A program made the translations under genes and the position numbers. The notes below the pieces were generated by a model. The model ran no database searches and was not told the DNA's origin. It saw nothing but the letters and a program-made list of their open reading frames with translations. This document shows positions 24,279 to 31,615 of a DNA stretch of 33,898 nt, piece by piece (within the stretch, counting starts at the first letter, position 1; every line of letters starts with the position of its first letter). The stretch is from assembly GCA_029865835.1 (NCBI GenBank), contig JARXAL010000252.1, positions 1 to 33,898 on the forward strand, written 5' to 3'. Origin of the DNA: Verrucomicrobiaceae bacterium (GTDB taxonomy: Bacteria > Verrucomicrobiota > Verrucomicrobiia > Verrucomicrobiales > Verrucomicrobiaceae).

Positions 24279-25448
24279 TCATTTCACTTTCCACAGCTTC
24301 CCATCACTCCGCACAAACAAAGCCCCGCCACTCACCGCCGGCGTACTCAAGATCGTGTCCTTCAAAGCCACCGTGTGAACCACTTTCCCCTCGCCCGCTC
24401 CTGACGGATCAATCACTTGCAAATCCCCCTGCTCGCTCGCGATGAACAACCTCCCTCCCGATGCCACGGGCGACCCACTGAAGGGCCCCTTCATCCTCAG
24501 TTTCCACACCTCGTCCCCCGTCGCCAAATCCGCTTTCACCAGCACCCCGCTGCCATTCACCAAATACAACGCCTCTGCCAGCACCAACGGACTCGCCGTC
24601 CCAGGTTTCAACTTCTCCGCCCGCCAAAGCTGCGTCGTCGAATCCGCTTCAGGCACCAACGCGGTCATCCCGTTCGATGGAACATAAATCGCCTTCTTCG
24701 TCACCGCTGCCGACGGGATCGTCGCCGCCCCATCCGCATAGTTCCATTGCACCTTTCCCGTCATCGGATCCACCCCGGTCATCCCCTTGCTCGACTGCAA
24801 CGCCACCGTCTCCCCAAACACCACCGCACTCGTCCAGTTCGCCGCCTTCGGCCGTTCCATTTTCCACCGATTCCCCCCCGTCTTGACGTCGATTCCCAAG
24901 GCCAGTGACTCACTGTCATTCTCGCTCTGCACCACCAAAGTTTCCTTCACAACCACCGGCGATGAAGCCATCCCCAGACTGTTGGATGCATTCGTGTAGT
25001 CCAGCATCAATCCCCGCAACCAAAGCAAATTCCCCTGCAGATCATAAGCCACCAAATCATTCGAAGAAAACAGCGCAAAAACCCGCTCCCCGTCACTGCA
25101 TGGCGTCGGAGCCGCCACACTCGTCTTCTTATGGCTCATCGTACGCCCCGTCGCCCGCAGCGTCCGCTCCCACATCTTATCGCCATTCAAAGCGGAAAAA
25201 CAAAGCACATGCAGCGTGCCCTGCTCATTACCACTCGCCGCCGTCACAAACACCTTGTCCCCCACCACGATCGGACACGACAAACCGCGCCCCGGCAAGG
25301 CCACCTCCCACGCCACCTCCGGCGTTTCCCTCACCTGCTCCGCCGCCTCCGAAACCCCACTCCCATTCGGCCCGCGAAACTGGCTCCAATCATCCGCCAA
25401 CGCCATCATCGGCACTGCCAAACCCAACCAAAAAGAAATCGTTTTCAT
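24279..25448 (-). CDS. Secreted PQQ-like beta-propeller repeat protein
   Basis: The 389-residue protein starts with a signal peptide (MKTISFWLGLAVPMMALA, cut before DDWSQFRG). WSQFRGPNGSG is the usual opening of planctomycete/verrucomicrobial PQQ-like proteins. Blade-like repeats follow, for example GDKVFVTAASGNEQGTLHV, GERVFALFSSNDLVAYD and GRLFIASEQGDLQVID, each with the A-x-x-G-x-x-x-A/x type turn and a Trp (NGDKMWER, TGDEVWKL, TGNRW-like). The full set fits a 7-8 bladed propeller. Such proteins may bind PQQ-like ligands or act as outer-envelope scaffolds; no redox residues can be assigned. The ATG at 25448 is chosen from three in-frame starts. It follows the next gene by 32 bp and is probably co-transcribed with it. 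Confidence 0.85.
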   Translation of the reverse strand: MKTISFWLGLAVPMMALADDWSQFRGPNGSGVSEAAEQVRETPEVAWEVALPGRGLSCPIVVGDKVFVTAASGNEQGTLHVLCFSALNGDKMWERTLRATGRTMSHKKTSVAAPTPCSDGERVFALFSSNDLVAYDLQGNLLWLRGLMLDYTNASNSLGMASSPVVVKETLVVQSENDSESLALGIDVKTGGNRWKMERPKAANWTSAVVFGETVALQSSKGMTGVDPMTGKVQWNYADGAATIPSAAVTKKAIYVPSNGMTALVPEADSTTQLWRAEKLKPGTASPLVLAEALYLVNGSGVLVKADLATGDEVWKLRMKGPFSGSPVASGGRLFIASEQGDLQVIDPSGAGEGKVVHTVALKDTILSTPAVSGGALFVRSDGKLWKVK

Positions 25449-25480
25449 CGTCATAAAAGTTTTCCCAATCCGATCCAACC

Positions 25481-26593
25481 TCAGGACTTCGGCAGAATCG
25501 CCGTCCCCGTCGCATCACAAATCCGCAACTGAAACCGCCACTCCACCGTCCACTGCTCCGTCTGCTCATCCTGACAGCACTTCACCAGCAGCGTGTTTTT
25601 GCCCTTCTTCAACGTCACCGGCAGCTTGTACTGATCCAGCTTCATCCCCCGATGATACTCATCCCGCCCAAAGACGAGTTCGCCATTCAGCCACACTTTC
25701 CACCCGTTTTTGCACCCCAATCGAATCTCCGCCTGCCGCTCCTCGGCCGCCTCAAACTCCGTATACGCATACCCCGTCACCTCCTTCAGCATCCCGAACG
25801 GCTCATTGAAATCGATCATCCCATACTCGTCCTTGCTTTCAAAAGGCACCCAAACCGCCTCAGTCCCTTTTCCCTCATACTTCGCCTTCAAATCCACCCC
25901 CACCTCCGGCGGAAAGACCTGATCAAACCCACCCCGATCCACATTCGTGAATGGAGCGATCAACTGCCATTTCATCAAAAACCCAAAGTGCTTCGGCAAA
26001 TCCACCTGCTCACCCAAGTCCCTCAACCCCTTAGCAAGCGCATTGATCTGCTCCTCATCCCGCGCCCCATCCAGCGCCTTCTTAAAGGCTGCCACCGCTC
26101 CCTTCTTGTCCTCCTTCGCCTTCAGCGCCTGCCCCTCTTCCAATAACTCCGCCACAGCAAACAACCGCAGTTCCGCCGCCGGATCATTCAAAAGCCCAGG
26201 CCTCAATGCCTCAGCCGCTTTCGGCGCATCCTGCATCAACATCTCAAAGGCCAGCAACCTTGGAGCGGTATCATTGGCCGTGTCTTTGACCAACGCCGCC
26301 AGATCCGCCTCCGGCAATCGCCCACTCTTCCGTGCCCGATCCGCCACCGTCTCGACCGCCGCCCTCAGCCAATTCTGCGCCAGCGGATTGGCCCCATTCA
26401 TTGCATTCAATATGGCCGTCATCTTCTCGGGCTCAGCCGCAGCCGCCTCCTTCCAAGCCACACCCGCCGCCGCATTCCCCGCCCCCTCAATGCCTACAGC
26501 TCGAATCGCGTCAAAATCCCCGCCCAACGTCACATCAGCCAACCCTGACACGCTAACAACCACTCCAAACAAAAGACAAATTAAGCGCTTCAT
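25481..26593 (-). CDS. Exported helical-repeat protein with C-terminal beta-sandwich
   Basis: I cannot assign a function. The 370-residue product has a signal peptide (KRLICLLFGVVVSVSGLA, residues 2-19). Residues about 25-205 are alanine-rich helices in repeated pairs, like HEAT or TPR-type repeats. Residues about 225-370 form a beta-rich domain with NGWKVWLNGELVFGRDEYHRG and LKKGKNTLLVKCCQ; that pattern (a strand giving a sugar-like W-L-N-G turn, then K-G-x-N-x-L-L-V-K) is common in secreted beta-sandwich domains next to sugar-acting enzymes. The ATG at 26593 is preferred to 26644 because it starts the signal peptide. It is first in a two-gene unit with the PQQ-like protein. Codons end mostly in G, the mirror image of the C-ending plus-strand genes nearby. 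Confidence 0.65.
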   Translation of the reverse strand: MKRLICLLFGVVVSVSGLADVTLGGDFDAIRAVGIEGAGNAAAGVAWKEAAAAEPEKMTAILNAMNGANPLAQNWLRAAVETVADRARKSGRLPEADLAALVKDTANDTAPRLLAFEMLMQDAPKAAEALRPGLLNDPAAELRLFAVAELLEEGQALKAKEDKKGAVAAFKKALDGARDEEQINALAKGLRDLGEQVDLPKHFGFLMKWQLIAPFTNVDRGGFDQVFPPEVGVDLKAKYEGKGTEAVWVPFESKDEYGMIDFNEPFGMLKEVTGYAYTEFEAAEERQAEIRLGCKNGWKVWLNGELVFGRDEYHRGMKLDQYKLPVTLKKGKNTLLVKCCQDEQTEQWTVEWRFQLRICDATGTAILPKS

Positions 26594-26939
26594 ATTCCAA
26601 ATCGATTTCTCCAAGAACAAACAACGCCTCACTAGCCCCGTCAATTTCCACTCATCCGCTAATAGGACACCTTATTCATCTCGGATCCCGACATTCAAGG
26701 TGCTCCAGTGGCGCAGGACACAAACGGCTAGGGCTCAATAACAGCCAACGCCGATTTCTCACCCTGACCCTCTCATAAGTGAGAATTATCGCAATCCATC
26801 CAGCCCTCACAATGGATTTTAGCCCTCCAAAACACGCCCGAAGACTTCATTTTAACTCCAAAAACCGAACTCAAATGGCTTAGATCGTATATTCCATAAG
26901 ATATTAACACCCATGAATCATACATATTGTTTTAATAAT

Positions 26940-26952
26940 AATTACCGTAATT
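26940..26952. promoter_or_regulatory. Short inverted repeat upstream of the sugar transferase promoter
   Basis: AATTAC and GTAATT are separated by one C, giving a perfect 13-bp inverted repeat that ends 5 bp before the -35 box at 26958. The position suits an activator or repressor site. It lies in AT-rich DNA, so chance occurrence is possible. Confidence 0.35.
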
Positions 26953-26957
26953 TATGC

Positions 26958-26985
26958 TTGCCATAAGAATGAGATTTGATATAAT
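26958..26985 (+). promoter_or_regulatory. Sigma-70-type promoter of the sugar transferase gene
   Basis: TTGCCA (26958-26963) and TATAAT (26980-26985) are 16 bp apart, giving a near-consensus housekeeping promoter. Transcription should start around 26992, within one or two bases of the ATG at 26994, so the message would have almost no leader. The alternative is a later start, for example the in-frame ATG at 27099. Confidence 0.7.
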
Positions 26986-26993
26986 TCTCACAT

Positions 26994-28577
26994 ATGAAAG
27001 CATCTGCTTCTCACCCCCCCCTTTCCGAGCCCTTCGCCTCCCACGAAGGCTTTGCCTCTTCCAGCCTCGCCGGCGGCAGCATCGCCACCCGCCCCTCAAT
27101 GGCCGTTGGCGCCTCCCTCACCGCCTCAGCACCCACCACTCCCAATCATCGAGTCGCCTCCCGCACCTCCACCCCCAGCACCGGCTTCCGCTGGATCGCC
27201 CTCGCCGTCGCTGGCGACCTCTCCATCGCCGCTCTCGGCTCCCTGCTCGCCTTCTACGTTCGCTTCCACACCTTCGTCCGCGACCTCGGCGTCTACGAAG
27301 CCCTCTCCATGCGCCAATACCTCGGCCACATGGTTCTCGGTTCCATCTCCCTCGTCATGGTCCTCGGCTGGATGGGTGTCTATCAAAGAAGCTCCCTTCT
27401 GCGCCCTCGCTGGGTCGCCGACCGCATCCTCAAAGGCGTCGTCATGTGGACCATCGGCTTCCTCACCTTCACGCTCGCTTTCAAACTCCAACCCCCCATC
27501 TCCCGCGTCTACACCGCCCTCAACGGCGTCTGCGTCTTCGCCCTCCTCGAAATCTGGCGCTCCTTCCTCACCCAGCTCCTCCGCCAGCCCAAGCGCCTCA
27601 ATGTCCTCCGTCAGCGTGTCCTCTTCGTCGGCTGGAGCCCTGACGCCGCACGCCTCCACCGCACCCTCGCCAACGATCCCTACTCAGCCCTCAGTATCGT
27701 CGGCATGGTCACCCCCACAAATGCCCCCCTCGAAGAATCCGCCGACCAAAATCGCCCCACGCACCTCGGCTCTCTCTCGCAAGTCGAGGGCCTCCTCACT
27801 CGTCACGAAGTCGACATGGTCATCGTCGCCGACTTCTACGGACAACGCGACGAATTCACCAGCCTCTCCGCCCTCTGCGAACGCGAACTCGTCCAGTTCA
27901 AAATCATCCCCTCCTGCTTCCGCATCTTCGTCTCCGGTCTTTACCTCGAAACCATCTCCGGCACCCCCATCCTCGGCGTCGATCGCCTCCCCCTCGATAG
28001 CCCCCTCAACTGGGCCATCAAACGCGCCACCGACATCATCGGCAGCCTCGTCGGCCTCGTCCTCTCCGCCCCCATCATCGCCTTCTTCGGCGCCCTCGTC
28101 TGGCTCGAATCCCGCGGCGCCATCTTCTACCGCCAGCGCCGCACCGGCATTATCGGCAAATCCTTCGACATCTTCAAAATCCGTTCCATGAAACTCGACG
28201 CCGAAGCCGGCAAAGGCGCCCAGTGGTGCCAGGAAAACGACCCCCGCCGCCTCCGCGTCGGCTCCTTCATGCGCAAATACAACATCGATGAGGTCCCCCA
28301 ATTCTGGAACGTCCTCAAAGGGGAAATGAGCCTCGTCGGCCCCCGCCCCGAACGCCCCGAACTCATCCAGAACTTCAAACACGACATCCCCCACTACAAC
28401 GCCCGTCACCATGCCAAACCCGGCATGACCGGATGGGCCCAAATCAACGGCTTGCGCGGTGACACCGACCTCGCCGAACGCATCAAATACGACCTCTGGT
28501 ATATGGAAAATTGGAGCCTCTTCCTCGACTTCCAAATCATGTTCATGACCTTCTTCAAGCGCGCCAACGCCTACTAA
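26994..28577 (+). CDS. Polyprenyl-phosphate sugar-1-phosphate transferase (initiating transferase, WcaJ/WbaP type)
   Basis: The 527-residue inner-membrane enzyme starts glycan synthesis by moving a sugar phosphate from an NDP-sugar to polyprenyl phosphate. Residues 1-64 are a Ser/Ala/Thr/Pro-rich tail. About four membrane helices follow (68-195), then a Rossmann-like domain (about 207-330, VLFVGWSPDAARLH). The C-terminal catalytic domain begins with the re-entrant helix at about 345-370, followed by RQRRTGIIGKSFDIFKIRSM (379-399), the catalytic DE pair in NIDEVPQFWNVLKGEMSLVGPRPERPE (Asp432, Glu433) and KPGMTGWAQINGLRG (475-489). These are typical of the EpsE/WcaJ family; the sugar is unknown. 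It is separated from the GT2 gene by 26 bp. Codons end almost always in C. Confidence 0.94.
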   Translation: MKASASHPPLSEPFASHEGFASSSLAGGSIATRPSMAVGASLTASAPTTPNHRVASRTSTPSTGFRWIALAVAGDLSIAALGSLLAFYVRFHTFVRDLGVYEALSMRQYLGHMVLGSISLVMVLGWMGVYQRSSLLRPRWVADRILKGVVMWTIGFLTFTLAFKLQPPISRVYTALNGVCVFALLEIWRSFLTQLLRQPKRLNVLRQRVLFVGWSPDAARLHRTLANDPYSALSIVGMVTPTNAPLEESADQNRPTHLGSLSQVEGLLTRHEVDMVIVADFYGQRDEFTSLSALCERELVQFKIIPSCFRIFVSGLYLETISGTPILGVDRLPLDSPLNWAIKRATDIIGSLVGLVLSAPIIAFFGALVWLESRGAIFYRQRRTGIIGKSFDIFKIRSMKLDAEAGKGAQWCQENDPRRLRVGSFMRKYNIDEVPQFWNVLKGEMSLVGPRPERPELIQNFKHDIPHYNARHHAKPGMTGWAQINGLRGDTDLAERIKYDLWYMENWSLFLDFQIMFMTFFKRANAY

Positions 28578-28603
28578 GTCCATCCCAACCGACCGTTCAC
28601 GCC

Positions 28604-29578
28604 ATGCCGCCCTGCCCCGCCATCACCTTCACTGTCTTCACCCCGACCTTCAATCGGAAGCACACCCTGCATCGCGCCTACCTCAGCCTCGATGCCCAAA
28701 CCTGCCGCGACTTCGAATGGCTCATTGTCGATGACGGCTCCACCGATGGCACCGAGGAACTCGTCAAACAATGGCAGCGCGAAGGCCGCGTCCCCATTCG
28801 CTACATCCGCCAACCTCACGGCGGAGCCCATCGCGCCCATCAAACCTGCCTCGAAGAAGCCCGTGGCGAACTCGTCATCAAGCTCGACTCCGATGACGGC
28901 TGCGCCTCCGCCTCCCTCGAGCGCCTCAAACACCACTGGCTCGCCATCCCCGACCAGGACCGCCCCCGCTTCGCCGGCGTCACCGCCCTCTGCCTCGATG
29001 AACGCGGCCACCTCGTCGGCGACACCTTCCCCGCCTCCCCCCTAGACTGCACCGCCGCCGAACTCGAATACGTCCACAAGGTCACCGGCGAAAAATGGGG
29101 CTGCGTCCGCACCGACGTCCTCCGCAAATTCCCCTTTCCCGAAAACGTCCCCGGAAACTTCATCCCCGAATCCTACATCTGGGTCCAAATCTCTCGCCAC
29201 TACCTCACCCGTCACGTCAACGAAGTCCTCCGCGTCTACTGGACCGACGCCCCCAGCCTCGTCCATGGCAAGCCCGACCCCAAACGCAACGCCGTCGGTC
29301 ACCGCCTCATGTTCCAAATGGTGCTCAACCACGAAGCCACCTACTTCACCCGCGCCCCCTCACGCCTCCTCCGCGCCGCCGCCCAATACACCCGCTTCGC
29401 CAGCCACTCCGGCATGGGCCTCCGCAGCCAATGGCAAAACCTCACCAGCACACCCGCACGCCTCCTCTGGCTCACCGCTCTGCCTCTAGCCACTACCCTC
29501 CTCATCCGCGACCGCCTTCGCCATTCCCCCTCCAAACTACCCGCTACGCTCAACGTCCCCGCCCTTTCCAAAGCCTGA
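28604..29578 (+). CDS. Glycosyltransferase family 2
   Basis: The 324-residue cytoplasmic GT-A enzyme begins with ITFTVFTPTFNRKHTLHRAYLSL, the usual GT2 opening. WLIVDDGSTDGTEELV near 39-54 is the nucleotide-binding motif, and ELVIKLDSDDG near 89-99 is the DxD region that binds metal and the NDP-sugar. The C-terminal part is helical and basic. Inverting GT2 enzymes extend polyprenyl-linked oligosaccharides; as the gene right after the initiating transferase it probably adds the second sugar. The frame is open upstream to 28511, but the ATG at 28604 matches the family start and avoids overlap. Codon use matches the gene before. Confidence 0.92.
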   Translation: MPPCPAITFTVFTPTFNRKHTLHRAYLSLDAQTCRDFEWLIVDDGSTDGTEELVKQWQREGRVPIRYIRQPHGGAHRAHQTCLEEARGELVIKLDSDDGCASASLERLKHHWLAIPDQDRPRFAGVTALCLDERGHLVGDTFPASPLDCTAAELEYVHKVTGEKWGCVRTDVLRKFPFPENVPGNFIPESYIWVQISRHYLTRHVNEVLRVYWTDAPSLVHGKPDPKRNAVGHRLMFQMVLNHEATYFTRAPSRLLRAAAQYTRFASHSGMGLRSQWQNLTSTPARLLWLTALPLATTLLIRDRLRHSPSKLPATLNVPALSKA

Positions 29579-29607
29579 GCCCCGCCACCGAAGCATTGAG
29601 TCGGCGG

Positions 29608-30126
29608 TTAGAATCGAATGTCCCCATCGCCATGCACCCTCAGCATGGCATTGATCACGGCCGCAGCCTCCTGACCTTTTTTCCTGATTTCAGGGTCACT
29701 CCCGATCGCTGGATCAGCAAGCGCCCGCCACGCTTCCAACAGTGATCTCCACGCCGCCCGCCGCTCCGGTGGCAACTCGTCACTTGGAATCGCCCTGAGC
29801 TTTTCAACCAACTCACCCCGACCCTTCTCCGCTTCAGACGGATCATGGCGCAAAACCAAAACATCGCGCAAACGTGAGATAAAGGCCTTTTCAGCAAGGT
29901 GTTCACGTGCGGCATCTCCCAAAACAGTCTCTTTGACTCTCGGCTCGGGTGGCGCACTTTTTTCCGCATCCACTTCCGGATCGGCCTTCGAGGTTTTCAC
30001 CTGTTTTTGGCTGGTCTTCTCCCTTCCTCCACGCTGTGCCCTCCAGATGGATCGAACCCCAAAAATCACTCCCACGACCACAACAATCGCAAGCAGTTTG
30101 GCAACAATGGATTGGCGCAACATCAA
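29608..30126 (-). CDS. Small single-pass membrane protein of unknown function
   Basis: The 172-residue product has one N-terminal membrane helix (about residues 8-24) followed by a charged linker rich in Lys, Glu and Pro (about 30-70) and a helical domain (about 72-172) with many Arg and Glu residues. No family is recognised. It starts 9 bp after the DUF1501 gene, so it is co-transcribed and probably co-functions with it, perhaps as an anchor or helper in the periplasm. It has two adjacent ATG codons; either may start translation. Its stop is 29 bp from the converging GT2 gene. Confidence 0.6.
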   Translation of the reverse strand: MMLRQSIVAKLLAIVVVVGVIFGVRSIWRAQRGGREKTSQKQVKTSKADPEVDAEKSAPPEPRVKETVLGDAAREHLAEKAFISRLRDVLVLRHDPSEAEKGRGELVEKLRAIPSDELPPERRAAWRSLLEAWRALADPAIGSDPEIRKKGQEAAAVINAMLRVHGDGDIRF

Positions 30127-30135
30127 AACGGATCC

Positions 30136-31611
30136 TCAGGCCAAAATGGACTTCACGACAGTGCCACCCACGTTGGTAAGACGGAAATCCCGCCCTTGAA
30201 AACGATAGGTAAATCGTTCGTGGTCAATGCCGAGCAAATGCAGCATCGTGGCATGGAAATCATTGGCCGTCACCTTACCGTCAACCACATCAAATCCGAA
30301 TTCATCCGTCTCTCCATAAGAGATTCCCGGCTTCACACCGCCACCCGCAACCCAGAAGCTAAACGCATCACGATGATGCTCCCGACCGTATTCTCCCCCT
30401 TTGCCGGATGCCCCGCCTTGCGCATAGCTGGTGCGCCCGAATTCCGAGACAAACATGACCAGCGTTTCTTCCAGCAGGCCGCTTTCCTCAAGGTCTTGAA
30501 GTAGTGCCGCCGTTGGTTGATCCACATCACTGGACACTTTCGAAAAGCGCGAGATGATCCCTGAATGATGATCCCACCCCGGATGAAAAAGCTGAATGAA
30601 CCGCACACCCTGTTCGCACAACTTGCGCGCGGTCAAACAGTTGCGCGCAAAACTCCCGGGCCGCTTCACCATCTTCCCATAGCGCTCCAGCGTCTGCTTC
30701 GATTCCGTGGAGATATCCGTCACCTCCGGCACCGCCGTTTGCATCCGGAACGCCATTTCCATCTGCTTGATCCGCGCCTGAATGGCCTGCTCTCCACGCA
30801 CCCGCAACTCTTCCTGCTGCACCTCAATCATCTGCTCAACCATCTTCCGATGCAGCGTATCACTCAATCCTGCCGGATTATTCAAAAACAGCACCGGATC
30901 TTTGCCCGGCAAAAACTGCACCGCTTGATGCTGGCTCGGCAAAAAGCCACTGTCCCAAAGTCGCGATGACAGTGGCTGGTCCGCATTCCGTTTGCTCACC
31001 ATCACGATATACGCCGGCAGATTTTCATTCTCCGAGCCCAAACCATAGCTCAGCCAGGCTCCCATCGTCGGGCGCCCGGGCAGTTGATGCCCGCTGTTCA
31101 TGAAGACAATCGCAGGATCATGATTCACTGCATCCGAGACCATGCCTTTGAGGAAGCAAATCTTGTCCGCCTGCTTCGCCAAATACGGGAAGCAATCGCT
31201 CACCCAGGCACCGCTTTGCCCATGCTGTTGAAAGGGAAAAGGCGAGCTTTGAATCTGGAACCGCTCCTGATACTGAGACATCCCCAAAGGCATCCGCCCC
31301 CGAAACACAGAGTCTGGAAGCGGCTGTCCATGACGCTCGGTGAGCAGTGGCTTGTAATCAAAGGACTCAAATTGCGACATCCCGCCGCTCATAAACAGGC
31401 AAATGACCCGCTTCGCCTTCGGTGCAAAGTGCGGCAGGCCTTGAATGCCACCGCCCATCGCCACTCCACCCTCGCCCATCAATGTCGCCAGCGCCGCCCC
31501 GCCGACACCATAGCCCATGCGGCTGATCCACTCGCGACGCGTCATGCCTCTCGGTTCATCGAACCTTTGACACGGAAACAAGTCTGAAATCGCTCTCTGC
31601 ATGGTATCCAT
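30136..31611 (-). CDS. DUF1501 protein with Tat-type signal (sulfatase-like fold)
   Basis: The 491-residue protein belongs to the DUF1501 family, abundant in Planctomycetes and Verrucomicrobia and related in fold to alkaline phosphatases and sulfatases. TRREWISRMGYGVGGAALATLM near residues 24-45 is a twin-arginine export signal. Family marks are KRVICLFMSGGMSQFESFDYKP, then FVSEFGRTSYAQGG and REHHRDAFSFWVAGGGVKPG toward the C-terminus, with HATMLHLLGIDHERFTYRFQGRDFRL close to the end. These His and Asp residues are likely metal ligands. The ATG at 31611 is chosen; one at 31626 overlapping the upstream gene by 11 bp is also possible. It follows the DUF1549/DUF1553 gene directly, the usual pairing for these families. 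The substrate is unknown. Confidence 0.93.
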   Translation of the reverse strand: MDTMQRAISDLFPCQRFDEPRGMTRREWISRMGYGVGGAALATLMGEGGVAMGGGIQGLPHFAPKAKRVICLFMSGGMSQFESFDYKPLLTERHGQPLPDSVFRGRMPLGMSQYQERFQIQSSPFPFQQHGQSGAWVSDCFPYLAKQADKICFLKGMVSDAVNHDPAIVFMNSGHQLPGRPTMGAWLSYGLGSENENLPAYIVMVSKRNADQPLSSRLWDSGFLPSQHQAVQFLPGKDPVLFLNNPAGLSDTLHRKMVEQMIEVQQEELRVRGEQAIQARIKQMEMAFRMQTAVPEVTDISTESKQTLERYGKMVKRPGSFARNCLTARKLCEQGVRFIQLFHPGWDHHSGIISRFSKVSSDVDQPTAALLQDLEESGLLEETLVMFVSEFGRTSYAQGGASGKGGEYGREHHRDAFSFWVAGGGVKPGISYGETDEFGFDVVDGKVTANDFHATMLHLLGIDHERFTYRFQGRDFRLTNVGGTVVKSILA

Positions 31612-31615
31612 CCGT

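Larger units (their letters stand above)
26594..26993. other. 400-bp intergenic region with AT-rich promoter area
   Basis: This is the only gene-free stretch above 300 bp. No convincing ORF or tRNA was seen. The left 250 bp has average composition and must contain the promoter for the minus-strand gene at 26593, which I could not place. From about 26860 on, the DNA is markedly AT-rich. It contains a promoter at 26958-26985, an inverted repeat AATTAC-C-GTAATT at 26940-26952, the hexamer CATAAG three times (26774, 26895, 26962), and an 11-bp motif at 26779-26789 whose reverse complement overlaps the -10 region (26981-26991). Confidence 0.7.

Noticed and set aside
27684-28583. 299-residue minus-strand open frame opposite the sugar transferase
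   Set aside because: Its extreme Glu/Asp/Gly/Ala composition comes from the C-ending codons of the real gene on the other strand; the plus-strand protein has clear family motifs.
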